The notes beneath the pieces were generated by a model. That model saw nothing but the letters and a program-made list of their open reading frames with translations. It had not been told where the DNA came from and searched no databases. Below, piece by piece: positions 24,539 through 36,012 of a DNA stretch of 64,000 bases. The stretch comes from Delphinapterus leucas (Eukaryota > Chordata > Mammalia > Artiodactyla > Monodontidae), in assembly GCF_002288925.2 (NCBI RefSeq), contig NW_022098024.1:3537478-3601477 (forward strand). The letters are read 5' to 3'. Each line of letters opens with the position of its first letter. Position 1 is the first letter of the stretch. A program made the translations under genes and the position numbers.

Positions 24539-24845
24539 AGCAGGCTAAAAATAAATCATATGATAATATAATTAATATTGAAAAAGTATTTAACAAAATC
24601 CAACACCCATTCATAGTTAAAAGCCCTCAGCAAACCTTAACAGAGAGGAACTTCTTCAAACTGATAAAGAGCATTTTTAGAAAGTTATAGCTAACATCAT
24701 ACTTAATTACAAGAGACTGTATGCTTCCCCCCTGAAATTGGGAACAAGGCAAGGATGTCCTCACTCATCATTCCTTTTCAACATTGTAAGGAAGTCCTTG
24801 ATAGTGCAATGAGGCAAGAATAAGAAAAAGTATATAGATTAGAAA

Positions 24846-25274
24846 GAAAGAAAATCCTTTAAAAATTATTCATCATTGGCTGGTATAATTTAATTAAACC
24901 CTCTCCAGATCACTCCACCTACTTGCAATTAAATTCCAATTCTGGTTATTTACAAGTAGTAGAGAAGTTTTGTCCTATTCAGAAAAATTTACTGTGGTTT
25001 ACTTTAGAACAAAGTTTAGTCATAATTGTAGGTGTGCAATGTGTTTGTGCTTATTAAAAATATGAGCAGCACTTTTAGTTTGGATTTGTTTGGGTCCTGG
25101 ATCTTTATATATTTAACCATCTTACATAAAAGATTATAAGATTTTAATTGAAGTGGCCCAGTCCACTTTAATTCAATTAAAGTCCCTGTTAAATTTTCCA
25201 TAATGTGGTAGATTTCAATTTAATTCAGTTAAAAATCCCTGCTAAATTTTCTGTAGTGTGGTGGATTTACCTTG
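24846..25274. other. Single-copy stretch with a tandem duplication
   Basis: No gene seen. It contains the 52-bp-period repeat listed next. Confidence 0.45.
25167..25268 (+). repeat. Imperfect tandem duplication, period about 52 bp
   Basis: The copies 25167-25215 and 25219-25268 share TTTAATTCARTTAAA, then TCCCTGYTAAATTTTC, then GTGTGGTRGATTT, with several substitutions. It is therefore older than the duplication at 18.25 kb. Confidence 0.85.
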
Positions 25275-25440
25275 GGTGAAAATTAGAATCTCCTTGGAAG
25301 CTTTTCAAAATTCCCAATAACCTTGTCTCACCTCTAGTAATCCTGATTTAATTGTTTTAGGGTAGGCTCCTGCAAGGGTAATTTTTAAAAATTCTCCAGG
25401 TGACTTTAATGCAAAGCGTTTTGAGAACTACTAGTTTAGG
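25275..25440. mobile_element. MER5A-like DNA element (hAT-Charlie derived)
   Basis: TTAGAATCTCCTTGGAAGCT begins the match, TAATTTTTAAAAATTCTCCA and GGTGACTTTAATGC continue it, and TTTTGAGAACTACTAG ends it. This is the order seen in MER5-type elements, which end TGAGAACCACTG. Confidence 0.65.
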
Positions 25441-25639
25441 AACTGTTTGTATTCGTACTGCCAAAAGTTTCCTGGCATCTCTACCTATAAAATTAGCCAT
25501 AGGCCTGTTTCATGGCAATTTCCTTCACCCCCCTGGGTTAGGATATACCAGGTATATCAAGACGAAGTATCTAACAACATTTACAGAAACATTCTAGAAT
25601 GGTAAGGAAGCCCCAGTGACTGGATGAACCTGCATATTA

Positions 25640-25830
25640 GAGTAGTATTTCTTGAAATTTAATGTATAATCAATCATCTGGGGATCTTGTTAAATTGCAA
25701 CACAGATTCTGATTTATATGGTCTTGAGGAAGGGAATGAGTTTCTAAATTTTTAACAAGCTTCTGTATAATGCTAATTATGACCCTACCAGTCCATGAAC
25801 CATACTTTAAGTAAGAAGACAGAAGACTGT
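25640..25830. mobile_element. Second MER5A-like DNA element
   Basis: ATCATCTGGGGATCTTGTTA, then CAGATTCTGATTTATATGGT, TTTTTAACAAGC and GTCCATGAACCATACTTTAA follow the MER5A layout in order. It lies 200 bp from the first copy. Confidence 0.7.
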
Positions 25831-25869
25831 GCTTGCAGCTACAGGGGCTACAGTTGGGGAATCCTAGCC

Positions 25870-27038
25870 TTAAGTGCAAGGTGTCAGAATTCTAGCTCTG
25901 CAATCACTCTTTTCTCTCCTCAACATGAAACAGGAATTGTACACATTCTCTAAGCATTCTATAATTAAAGAATGGCATATACTAACTTTACATGTTTTTC
26001 ATACTTAAGAAAGAATATTGGTTTATACATGAGAGGCTATATTGTGGTAAATTTAATTTTTTCTTAACCATTATAAGTCAAACCACTTGCATATTTAGCC
26101 ACTTAATGGATCATTAATTATAGGCTATTCAAAACAAAGCTGATGCAGTATCTTCATTGTAAACAAACACCTTAACATCATGCTGATGCATTTGGAGCTT
26201 AATTTTTGGGTCACTCATTGAGAAACAGTCACCTTGTGCTTAAACTCTGCAACTGGTAACTTTCATCCTACAATCTTGGCAGTAACCTAATTTTGGAAGA
26301 ACTGGAATAATAGACCAGGAAACATGGTGATGGAGTAAGTGTTATAATTGGGTGAGACATGAGGATAAGGGAAAAGCTAGGTGACTACATAGAAACAATT
26401 AATCTAGTTTTTCAATTAATATACAGGTAAATATAAGAGTCAGCAGAGAATTTGAACTGATGTAAATTATGTTGTCATGTATTCAGGGTTCCTTTTAGCT
26501 ACTTACCAGGAATCTTTTCTTTTTGTTTTTAAATTCAAGTACCTTGACCAAGTTAATTTACAGTTATGAGAACTGGATAGTTTGTGGGCACGGATCCCAG
26601 CAGGCCATAACCACCAGGGTTTGTAACTAGATCTATATAAAAAGTAAAACTTTTCCAAGAAAATTTACTTTTCAAAATTTGAAAATTTACTTTTCAAAAT
26701 TTACTTATCAAGTTGTTCCTGGACTTGATAGTCCTATCTAAAATTTGCTGAAAGTTATACTGCTTTCCTCAGATCATTTCAATAGCAAGGTAATATTCTG
26801 AAGTTATTTCTTAATTCAGATGGAGACATTTTATTAAACTGAGTGTATAAGCATGCACAAGAACATCTTGGTGGTATTCACACAACTTCTCCACAAATGC
26901 ACCTATGTAGGCAAATACACTCTGGCACACCAACTTGTAGCTAATAATGTGTATTGTATTTTCAGATACTTAGTTGTTTTAGTCAATCCAGATACTTTTC
27001 TCTTATCCAACCAAACATTTTCAAAGCTCATTAACATG
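25870..27038. other. Single-copy stretch
   Basis: No gene or named repeat. 26000-26330 is a balanced-composition, repeat-free block that could be conserved noncoding DNA. A 22-bp perfect tandem duplication lies at 26659-26702. Confidence 0.4.
26659..26702 (+). repeat. 22-bp perfect tandem duplication
   Basis: GAAAATTTACTTTTCAAAAT plus TT occurs twice in direct succession (26659-26680 and 26681-26702). Confidence 0.95.
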
Positions 27039-27296
27039 TCACTGTATAATTGTAATTTCACTCAGCACAGCATTTTCTTGTTGATTGCAGGGTGGAGAAT
27101 AGTTCCCTTTGGTGCCTTTGTCTCTCATCTGGAGCAAAGAACCTAACTGCTGTAACCACTTATGAGAAGAACTTGGCACACTGAGGGCCCCAGATGGAGG
27201 TTGTTCCAATGTGTTTCCAGAGGCAGCATCTGTGTCCTCCATTGGCTTCTGGGCTGGCTCCTCTAAAGACTTCTTGAACTGCTCTAGTGTTAACAT
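27039..27296 (-). other. Unidentified 85-residue open frame, possibly an exon or pseudogene remnant
   Basis: I do not recognise this frame. It begins MLTLEQFKKSLEEPAQKP and is rich in S, P, Q and E. Composition is coding-like: GC is higher than its neighbours and codon choice is mixed. It is not an L1, SINE or LTR shadow as far as I can tell. No signal peptide, membrane segment or known motif is visible. Sequence upstream on the same strand (27297-27720) has two further short frames, but no continuous frame joins them. There is no antisense poly(A) tract next to it to prove a processed pseudogene. Chance is the main alternative. Confidence 0.2.
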
Positions 27297-27299
27297 TTA

Positions 27300-30200
27300 G
27301 AAGAGCTGTGGATTTCCTTTTTGGATTAAGTTCAAATAACCTATATTTATATCTAGGTTATCTTCCTGTGTTTTATTGATGAAAAACGTATACATTCCTG
27401 AAAAATTGAGCAATAGTTGATGAATAAGTATAACAGTATATAATATGATCAGATTAACAGCCAGGGTGTTAAAATCACCATTCCTCTTCAACCCCGAAAA
27501 ACAGTCAAATGACATGTTCTACTGAACTGTAGACTCTCAATGATGTTTTTTATCTTATAATTGTTGAACTGTGAAACATTAAAATTGGAACTCTGATTTT
27601 GTGAACACGGCTTTGCAGGTTGTCTGCACTTAAACTTGTTGATCCATTGGAATGAATGAGTGATTTCTAAAAAGTTGATTTGATGAATATGGTAACTCCT
27701 GCAGTTAGACTTCAAAATTTCTCTCTTGGCATGAAAGAAAAAACTTTAGTTGAAAACAAAACTATTTTACTCTTAAATGTCAAGATCAGGCACAGTTAAA
27801 AGCATAAAGCAAAGGTTTCTTTAAATAATGAACCCTCAGTAGAGAAGGTTTATGACACCATGAACAAAGTATGTAACTTCAGAGATGTGTAAGATTCTGT
27901 AACTCCAAATATCCATGTTTAGCTAAATGCACACCACAAAACTGACTATAAACAAACTTATTTCTGGACTATCAATCTAAATCTTATTGTTTGCTCCTAC
28001 CCTGGTCATTTAAGCATAAAGTGGGCATGATCAAAAGCCAAAATGAAACATTCTACAAAAAATTTCAGGGTGACTGCAGCTTTATTTCAATGGCATTTTT
28101 TAAATTACTCATCCTCTAGAATTGCTTTGATTATAATTATCTTCTATCTTCCTTTTGCTTAGTTCTGTTATTTAGAGTTCATGAACTGACAGCCCAATCT
28201 ACACAATGACCTGTATTTTCATTGAAACCCTAGTCTCTTCCAAGTGCAGAGTTGGGTTTCTGCATCTTCACAACTCTCGGCTTCTCAAGATCAAAACCCA
28301 GACACTCATTCACACGTTCTTACTAACTCCTAGGCTCTTTTAAAATTAAAATCCCTGATTCAGTGCAATGGATTTATATTCACTACTCACATATTCCATT
28401 ACTCTTTATTATGTAGGACAAACTTACGACCCTTTTTATTAGTCTTAAACACAACATACATAAGAACACTTGTATTATGAAATCAGCTTTAACTCAGTAC
28501 TGCAATTCATCACATAGTGATCATTATTAATAATGAAATAATAAAGAATAAGGAAAGATTACTTCTAGAGAATGATTCATATGTTTAAAAAACTGAATAC
28601 CTAGTATAGTATTGCCTTAAAATAAAATAAATTATTAAAACCATCAAGAAGGCATGCAATTTGACTTGTGCCTTGAATCATGGGTAAAGGAGGTTAATGT
28701 TAATTTAGCCCTTAGCTCTACTCCATCATGTAAAACACATAACAAGCATGAAAGGTATCTACTACTAGTTTAGTTTTCCAAATGAGTACCAAGATTCAGA
28801 AACATTCAATAAAGTACCAAAAAAACACAGGTAGTGAATAATGGGATTGGATTTTAATATAAGTTGGTTCCTAACCATTTTTTTTCTCCATTCTATCACA
28901 TAGGATACTTATGACAAAAAGTTGATCCTTCTGGAGAAACGTAGAACTGTACATTATGTAATGGGTCTATGTTTATCTAGACTGGTTCCTTTATGCTACT
29001 AATGAGAAAACTATAGAATTTCCCAAAGACATGCCCAAAGTAGTATTGGAATTAGGACTAAACTTAGGTGTTTTGAGTCTTAGTATGGTTCCTTTTCCTC
29101 TCAACACCCTGTAGAATGTTGTGGGCAAAGCTATAGATGAGGACATATTTAGGAAAAATAAATATATGATTAGAGCATTCACAACTCTCTTCTAGCTGCT
29201 GAACATTAGGAATTTGTGTACTTTACATGGCTCTACAAATTAAAGGAGAGATATCAGTAGCATGAGATAAAGGAGAGAAAGTTTCGCTGCTGGATATGTA
29301 TTGTCTCATCAGAAAAAAAGCCTGAGAAGTACTTCCTTTATTCAGGTGATCAGAGTAGCAGTTGGAGTAGAGGAATCATGAAGAAGAGGTTGAAATCTTG
29401 AAATACAGCAGGAATAAAACAGATGAGCCTTGGATATCTTGAAGAATTGCTGAAAGAAGTCTTCTAGAAGAATATCTATTTGAGGGCTATTTAATCAGGA
29501 TGTTAATTATTGCTTATTGGGTGGTGACTTGTTCCTTGTACTGTCCCATAGAAAATGCAAGGGGGTAAAAGTTATAGTCTCAGTCCCAGGAAGGATCTTA
29601 GGACTGAGCTGGAGAAATATACTGTTAATATATCTATCTACACACAGGATATATGTTTGGAAGAAGATAACCATCTTGCTAAGAATTTTTAGTGCTAATT
29701 TTATATAACTGAAATATTTTCAGTAAAGGCAATACATATTAAATTTATAACAGCATATAATATAATTTCAATATTTTTTTTTCTGAAGCAGTCACATAAA
29801 CTAACACATTTGCCAACTCTGGTACTCTGATCTCGAGTTTGGAATAATTTTCAATTCAACAAATATTTTTCTGTTTGGTTCTAAATAGATTTGATTCTTA
29901 AGATCAGCAACGACTCTAAAGGAATGGGTGAGGTCTGTCTAGAATGCAGGTTTTTCTTCCCTACCTGCTGAAAGGATACCACACTATGTAGTCTACTCTT
30001 TGTTTACTTTAATCAGAACCTTTTTATTTATTAGGTGGGAGCTAAGGATTGGCAAGTTATTTGCTTATTTTATTTTTAGGCAACTCTGTTAGATAGTGGT
30101 GAGGTGTCCAGTCTTTATGGAATGGTAACTTTATCCTACTTCCTGTCAAGGAGATTTATGTCACCTTTCTAATCTGATATTTTTAACGAAGCATATTTTT

Positions 30201-30470
30201 TGGAACATGAGTCTGAGGTCACTTTAGAACTAGCCAGCAGTCTCTTCCTTCTTACCTGACTGTTGCCTCCCAGATTAATTATGAGTATTAACAAAATGAG
30301 AAAGCCTTCATAGTATGATACCCAGGGTGCCAAGAGATGGATCTGATTTTTTATTAGGAAAAAGATTATTCTGAGAATTCTAACTTAACTATAAATATGT
30401 AAGGAATATGTAAGTGTAATCAAACAAAATCATGTAATATTTTCAAAATTAATGTTTAAATATCTGTTCC
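27300..30470. other. Single-copy AT-rich stretch
   Basis: No repeat family or coding region could be supported. Confidence 0.45.
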
Positions 30471-31985
30471 TTTATTTTCTTTTTTTTTGAATTTCATTTT
30501 ATTTATTTTTTTATACAGCAGGTTCTTATTAGTTATCCATTTTATACATATTAGTGTATATATGTCAATCCAAAACTCCCAATTCATCCCACCACCACCA
30601 CTCCCTGCCACTTTCCCCCATTGGTGTCCATACATTTGTTCTCTATATCTGTGTTTCTATTTCTGCCCTGCAAACTGGTTCATCTGTACCATTTTTCTAG
30701 GTTCCATATGTATGCATTAGTATATGATATTTGTTTTTCTCCTTCTGACTTACTTCACTCTGTATGACAGTCTCTAGATCCATCCACGTCTCTACAAATG
30801 ACCCAATTTCATTCCTTTTTATGGCTGAGTAATATTCCACCATATATGTGTACTACATCTTCTTTATCCATTCGTCTGTTGGTGGGCGTTTAGGTTGTTT
30901 CCATGACCTGGCTATTGGAAATAGCGCTGCAATGAACATTGGGGTGCATGTGTCTTTTTGAATTATGGTTTTCTCTGGGTATATGCCCAGTAGTGGGCTT
31001 GCTGGGTCATATGGTAGTTCTATTTTTAGTTTTCTAAGGAGCCTCCATACTGTTCTCCATAGTGGCTGTATCAATTTATATTCCCACCAACAGTGCAAGA
31101 GGGTTCCCTTTTCTTCACACCCTCTCCAGCACTTGTTGTTTGTAGATTTTCTGATGATGCCCATTCTAAATGGTATGAGGTGATACCTCATTGCAGTTTT
31201 GATTTGCATTTCTCTAATGATTAGTGATATTGAGCATTCTCTCATGTGTTTGTTGGCAATCTGTATGTCTTCTTTGGAGAAATGTCTATTTAGGTCTTCT
31301 GCCCATTTTTGGATTGAGTGGTTGGTTTTTTTAATATTGAGCTGCATGAGCTGTTTATATATTTTGTAGATGAATCCTTTGTCCATTGATTCATTTGCAA
31401 ATATTTTCTCCCATTCTGAGGGTTGTCTTTTTGTCTTGTTTATGGTTTCCTTTGCTGTGAAAAAGCTTTTATCATTAGGTCCCATTTGTTTATTTTTGTT
31501 TTTATTTCCATAACTCTAGGAGGTGGATCAAAAAAGATCTTGCTGTGATTTATGTCACAGAGTGTTCTGCCTATGTTTTCTTCTAAGAGTTTTATAGTGT
31601 CTGGTCTTACATTTAGGTCTCTAATCCATTTTGAGTTTATTTTTGTGTATGGTGTTAGGGAGTGTTCTAATTTCATTCTTTTACATGTAGCTGTCCAATT
31701 TTCCCAGCACCACTCTTTGAAGAGACTGTCTTTTCTCCATTGTATATCCTTGCCTCCTTTGTCATAGATTAGTTGACCATAGGAGCATGGGTTTATCTCT
31801 GAGCTTTCTATCCTGTTCCATTGATCTATATTTCTGTTTTTGTGCCAGTACCATATTGTCTTGATTACTATAGCTTTGTAGTATAGTCTGAAGTCAGGGG
31901 ATCTGATTCCTCCAACTCCATTTTCTTCCCTCAAGACTGCTTTGGCTATTCGGGGTCTTTTGTGTCTCCATAATTACCTGTTCCT
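30464..31985 (-). mobile_element. 5'-truncated inverted L1 (about 1.5 kb) with target duplication
   Basis: The T-rich start at about 30480 is the antisense poly(A). Antisense 3'UTR follows to about 30850, then ORF2 C-terminal coding sequence to about 31977. CTGTTCCT flanks it (30464-30471 and 31978-31985), with partial extension on both sides. It is among the less decayed L1s here, so a mid-young insertion. Confidence 0.93.
30853..31934 (-). pseudogene. L1 ORF2 C-terminal region, frameshifted
   Basis: Two overlapping minus-strand frames (31934-31440, 164 aa; 31485-30853, 210 aa) together give the ORF2 C-terminus. A single frameshift lies near 31480, between INKWDL and [14 protein letters not shown]. 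The C-terminal zinc-knuckle-like motif is visible ([19 protein letters not shown]). Its last cysteine is replaced by tyrosine compared with CWWECK in the L1 at 54.6-54.9 kb. The end reads [18 protein letters not shown]. The motif change and frameshift show that it is dead. Confidence 0.9.
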
Positions 31986-34900
31986 GTTTCCTTTACAAGT
32001 TAACTTGACGTTTATTTTTTATTTACTTTTGATTCAATTCAATGTGGTATATCGTCTTGTCTTATCACACTTTTAGCAACACTGACAAGAAGTTATTACT
32101 GAATCTAGCCGTGTTGTTTTCCTGGATGGCTGAGTTTCTTAGATTATAGTCAAAAAGAAGAAAAAAAATCTTTAAATCAAGTTGATTCATAATCAGTGCT
32201 TCCTAATTCTGAGTGAAATGGTGCATATTTAAATACATAGGTTTGAGAATTTCATGTACCACCTTGATACCATGGATTGTCACACTGATGTAGCACATAC
32301 ACATTGAGATTTATTGCCGTTCATTCTGAAACAATAAAAGAATTACTTAAATTGACTTACTGTAAATTTTAAGCTTCATAAAATCTTTCCAGGCAGTAAT
32401 TTTTCACAAATGACTAATCACCTGACAACAATTTTGTTTTTATAAATGAACATTAAAAAATTTAGTGATTGGTATAGAATATAATTTCAAAATAATTAGG
32501 AATACTAACTATATTTGACCATTTGATTTATTATCCTGTGATATTCATATTAATAATTGTAACTTCCCACTAATATGGGAAGTTCAACTTCTAGAAAAGG
32601 TTTATGAGAGAGGAAAATTATTTGAAATATTCATAGTCTTTTGGCAGTCTTCCTTTTTAATGCCATAAAGCTTGAAGTATTTATAGGTGTCTGATGTGAA
32701 TCCAGAAGCTGTTCTGGAAACCTAGTAGAATCATAAAAATGGCAATATCTGGTGTCCTTAAAGTAAGGACAACTATTGTTCGCGAGTTTTAGGTTTATGG
32801 AATTTTTAACATTTCAATGGAGTAAAACAGAGTTGATTAGTTTTTATCACCTTGACATTTACTTTCAATCAATAGAGGACCATGGGGCTATTATTCAGTT
32901 TAGAGTCATTTAAGTCATTTAAATTAGATTTCAACCAATATCTTGGAGGTATGATACAAAAATGTCAGCCACGGGGTAGAATTCAAAAATAAAGTTATCG
33001 TGACCTCACTTGAATACACACAATTTCATAATATGTGTTTTGGAGCTTTCATTTAATTCCTTTTGAATTTCATTTTGAGTTAGAAAGGAAAATAACAAGT
33101 TTCCTCAGGATTTCAAAAATTGAGTAGGATTTTAACTCTTACCATAATTTAAAAGCCAAAGTAGGTGAAAGAGGTGGCATGGGGGAAAAAAACCTAAATT
33201 GTGAGAACGCAGAATTTAAGAATTTTGACCAAACTGTTGTTGCTCTGTGAAATTTTCTGAAATCTCCTCCTCTTCTGAATAGTACTCAAAAGACAAACAA
33301 GAGGATCAATTTGGTAAATCCTTTTCTCTGGTGTGTTCATTGTGAATATAGGTGATCCCAAAGGTTAATTGTAGTTTTTTGATTCTCTGATTCTAATTGA
33401 AGTTTGCATATATATGAGCACATAAAATTTTATAACTCCTATTTGCAGCTGTTGTCCTAGTTTTGAACTTGGACCTTTTCTAAAAATGTGTAGGAGGAGG
33501 TGAGTCACAACATATGTTCCAAGAAATTTGATTTTAAATATAGTTAGCATGAAGATGATATATTTTTTATATGTGGGATTAGATTCACCTTTATACATTT
33601 ATGAACATTAATTTTATTTGTATTGTGTTATTGATTTACTAGAAAGGTAATTATGATTACTGTGAAATTGTTCAGTGGTATAAACAACTCTCATGTTAGG
33701 TTTTTTGAGATGAAATAGTTTGTGAGTGGGTACATACACAAACACTACAAATACATGGATAAAAAACAATAGTCATATTGGGAAAACCTATCTAAATGCC
33801 CATTAGTCAATTAATTGTAGATGGACATAAGGTGTGAAACAATACCCCACATTAGTATTCTTAGTATTCTTTTTAGCTTTGTACCTCCAAGTCTGCATAT
33901 TTAACTCAAGACAATTTTGGATAATAAATAGATTCTCTTTCTGAGAAAGTTAGGCTTATAGATAGATAACATTTTTCATTGTGTTTTAAAATCTGAAGAA
34001 TCACATATTTATTTTATGTAAAAAGTAACTTACTAGAAGAAATAATTTTAGATATGTTCTCAACTATAAAAGAATTTCACAGTCCTTTAAGTATTTTTTA
34101 AACATTTTTAGTGAATTCACATTCAATAGTTAAAAATTATAAGAAAGGAAGCAAATTCAGTCTCATGACAAACATGGTTTGCGAATTTAAATGAGAAAAA
34201 AAAACATTTTGCACAGCTAACCTTGTAACACATACATTTTCTCATAAAGAATATTTATAATTTCAAGGTTACACAAAATGGAACTACTAAAGCAAACCAC
34301 TAATACATAAAGTGTTTTGCCCCTACTATATAGATCTGAACAGAAATTTAACTAGGTGGTAACAAACTACAGATTAGTAGTGTGTAAATTTTATTTACCT
34401 TCCTTATTTGGACAAAGGTTAATAGCTAAATTAGTACATTGCATTGTCAAAGGCTCTCAGGTTCTCAAATTCTCTTCCTTTCATGATCACTAACTTTAAA
34501 CATCTGATTTCAATCTTAGATTTCACCAAGATGAAATTAAAGATATTGGAGACTTTCATACTCAATTTCCATAGGATTTCACAACAGAAGAGCAAGAAGG
34601 AGGAAGGATCAACACAATGCTATCTCTGGCTATATCAGTGAGTAATGGAAGTTCATACTTCTTGAAACATTCTTACACTTTGTTTATACACCACCATATT
34701 TCCTGGGTGTCTCCTAACTCACTCACTACTCCTTCTCAGAGTTTTAATTTCACCAATTATGCCGACAACCAAGAGCAACTTTCTCCCAGTTGTGGTTCTT
34801 GATTCTGGATGAACGTTAAGGATTAGGTTCATCCCAGGTAGAGAAGCTCCGTTAGGGGAAAGAGAAGAGGAAAACTTTCAGTGGTCACTTGGGGCTAGCA

Positions 34901-35360
34901 TTAAAAAAAAAAAAATCAGAGACTTAGAGATGTCAGATGATCAGCTGGCTTTACATAAGCACTTTTACCGAGTTATGGGTTTACACACAGGAGGCTGGGG
35001 GGCTAGGCTGTGAGCTTCTTAAAGCCATAGTGATATATCCATCAGTTTCCCAGTGCTTATGAAGTAAAGACCAACAAGGGAGGGAGCCTGTCTCCAACAT
35101 GCAGTCAGTCTCCAGCACTTCCCAGACTAGGAATGATATAGTGTGGGAGGGTGGAGAGATAAGAAGACATGGACTTATTGTAGACTTTCAAGGTAAAGAA
35201 ACTGAACATCAGCTAGGTTCCCAACCAAAACCCCAGGTGTCTTGGCAAGAAAAATAAGGTTGAACCAGAGGTAGGCTGAGACTTACTATGAATCCAACCC
35301 CATCCTGACTAAGGTCAACCTGTTTTGGATTGAGGTGTCTGACCTCATTCTATCTTCCTA
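31986..35360. other. Single-copy stretch
   Basis: No gene or named repeat. It includes the hairpin-forming inverted repeat at 32561-32584. Confidence 0.45.
32561..32584. repeat. Short perfect inverted repeat (9-bp stem, 6-nt loop)
   Basis: AACTTCCCA and TGGGAAGTT are separated by CTAATA. It could form a hairpin or be a dimeric protein-binding site. No function is implied by context. Confidence 0.8.
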
Positions 35361-35365
35361 ACAAA

Positions 35366-35528
35366 GGAAAGAAAGAAAGAGAGAAAGATAGAGAGAAGGA
35401 AAGAAAGGAAAGAGCGAGAGAGAAAGAAGGAAAGAAAGAAGAAAAGAAAGATGGAAACAAAGAAAGGAAAGAAAGGAAGGAAGGAAGGAAGGAAGGAAGG
35501 AAGGAAGGAAGGAAGAAAGGAAGAAAGG
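35366..35528. repeat. Polypurine low-complexity tract (GAAA/GGAA)n
   Basis: About 160 bp of almost pure purine, mixed GAAA/AGAG units on the left and a clean (GGAA)n run at about 35475-35512. Such tracts expand and contract and can form triplex DNA. The reading frames across it are meaningless. Confidence 0.95.
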
Positions 35529-35624
35529 AGTCTCTTCTCTGGAAGTAGAGAGCATCACCTAGAGGCTGTTTGCTTCTTTTTCTCTAGCTATGGCAAGAAG
35601 CCCAAAAATATGACTAATAATCAA

Positions 35625-36012
35625 TAGAAGAAAAAAAAACCCTGATACACAGATGATGTCGGTATTAGAGTTACCTGGCAAGAATTTTAAGATAACTATG
35701 ATTAAAATGTTAAAGAAAATAGAAAAGAAAAGGAATAGAAATATGAAATGATGGTGAATTTCAGCAGGCAGTTGGAACCTATATTAAAGAATAAAATGGA
35801 AATTCTAGATTTGAAAAATAAAATGTATAAAATTTTGAATTTGACAATTTAAAGAACAGATTGACTACATCACAAAACAAGCTTAGTGAACTAGAAAACA
35901 TGTAAATAGAAAAATGCTTAAAATGAAAAGTATAGAGACAAAAAGAAAAAAAATGAGTTAAATAGGTAAGAAAACTTGGGACATACTCAAAAATTCTAAG
36001 AAACATCTTTCC
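35625..36012 (+). mobile_element. Old L1 ORF1 fragment
   Basis: ATTTTAAGATAACTATGATT, then GAATTTCAGCAGGCAGTTGG, then ATGGAAATTCTAGATTTGAA follow the N-terminal half of an old L1M ORF1, which encodes the coiled coil. Both L1 ends are missing. Confidence 0.7.

Larger units (their letters stand above)
23195..24845 (+). mobile_element. Old L1 with internal deletion, split by a CHR SINE and another insertion
   Basis: An ORF1 C-terminal remnant (CTCAAAAGTGAGCGGAAATA and, after the SINE, TTCATTGCCAGCAGACGTGC) is followed directly by ORF2 RT N-terminal sequence. That RT part reads CACGAATATTAAAAGAATAT and then GACCAATGTCTCTTGTGAAT. The endonuclease part is missing. RT sequence resumes at about 24540 after an insertion and fades out at about 24845. 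It is heavily decayed. Confidence 0.75.

Noticed and set aside
35330..35558. Charged and S/F/L-rich open frames
   Set aside because: They arise from the GAAA/GGAA low-complexity tract.
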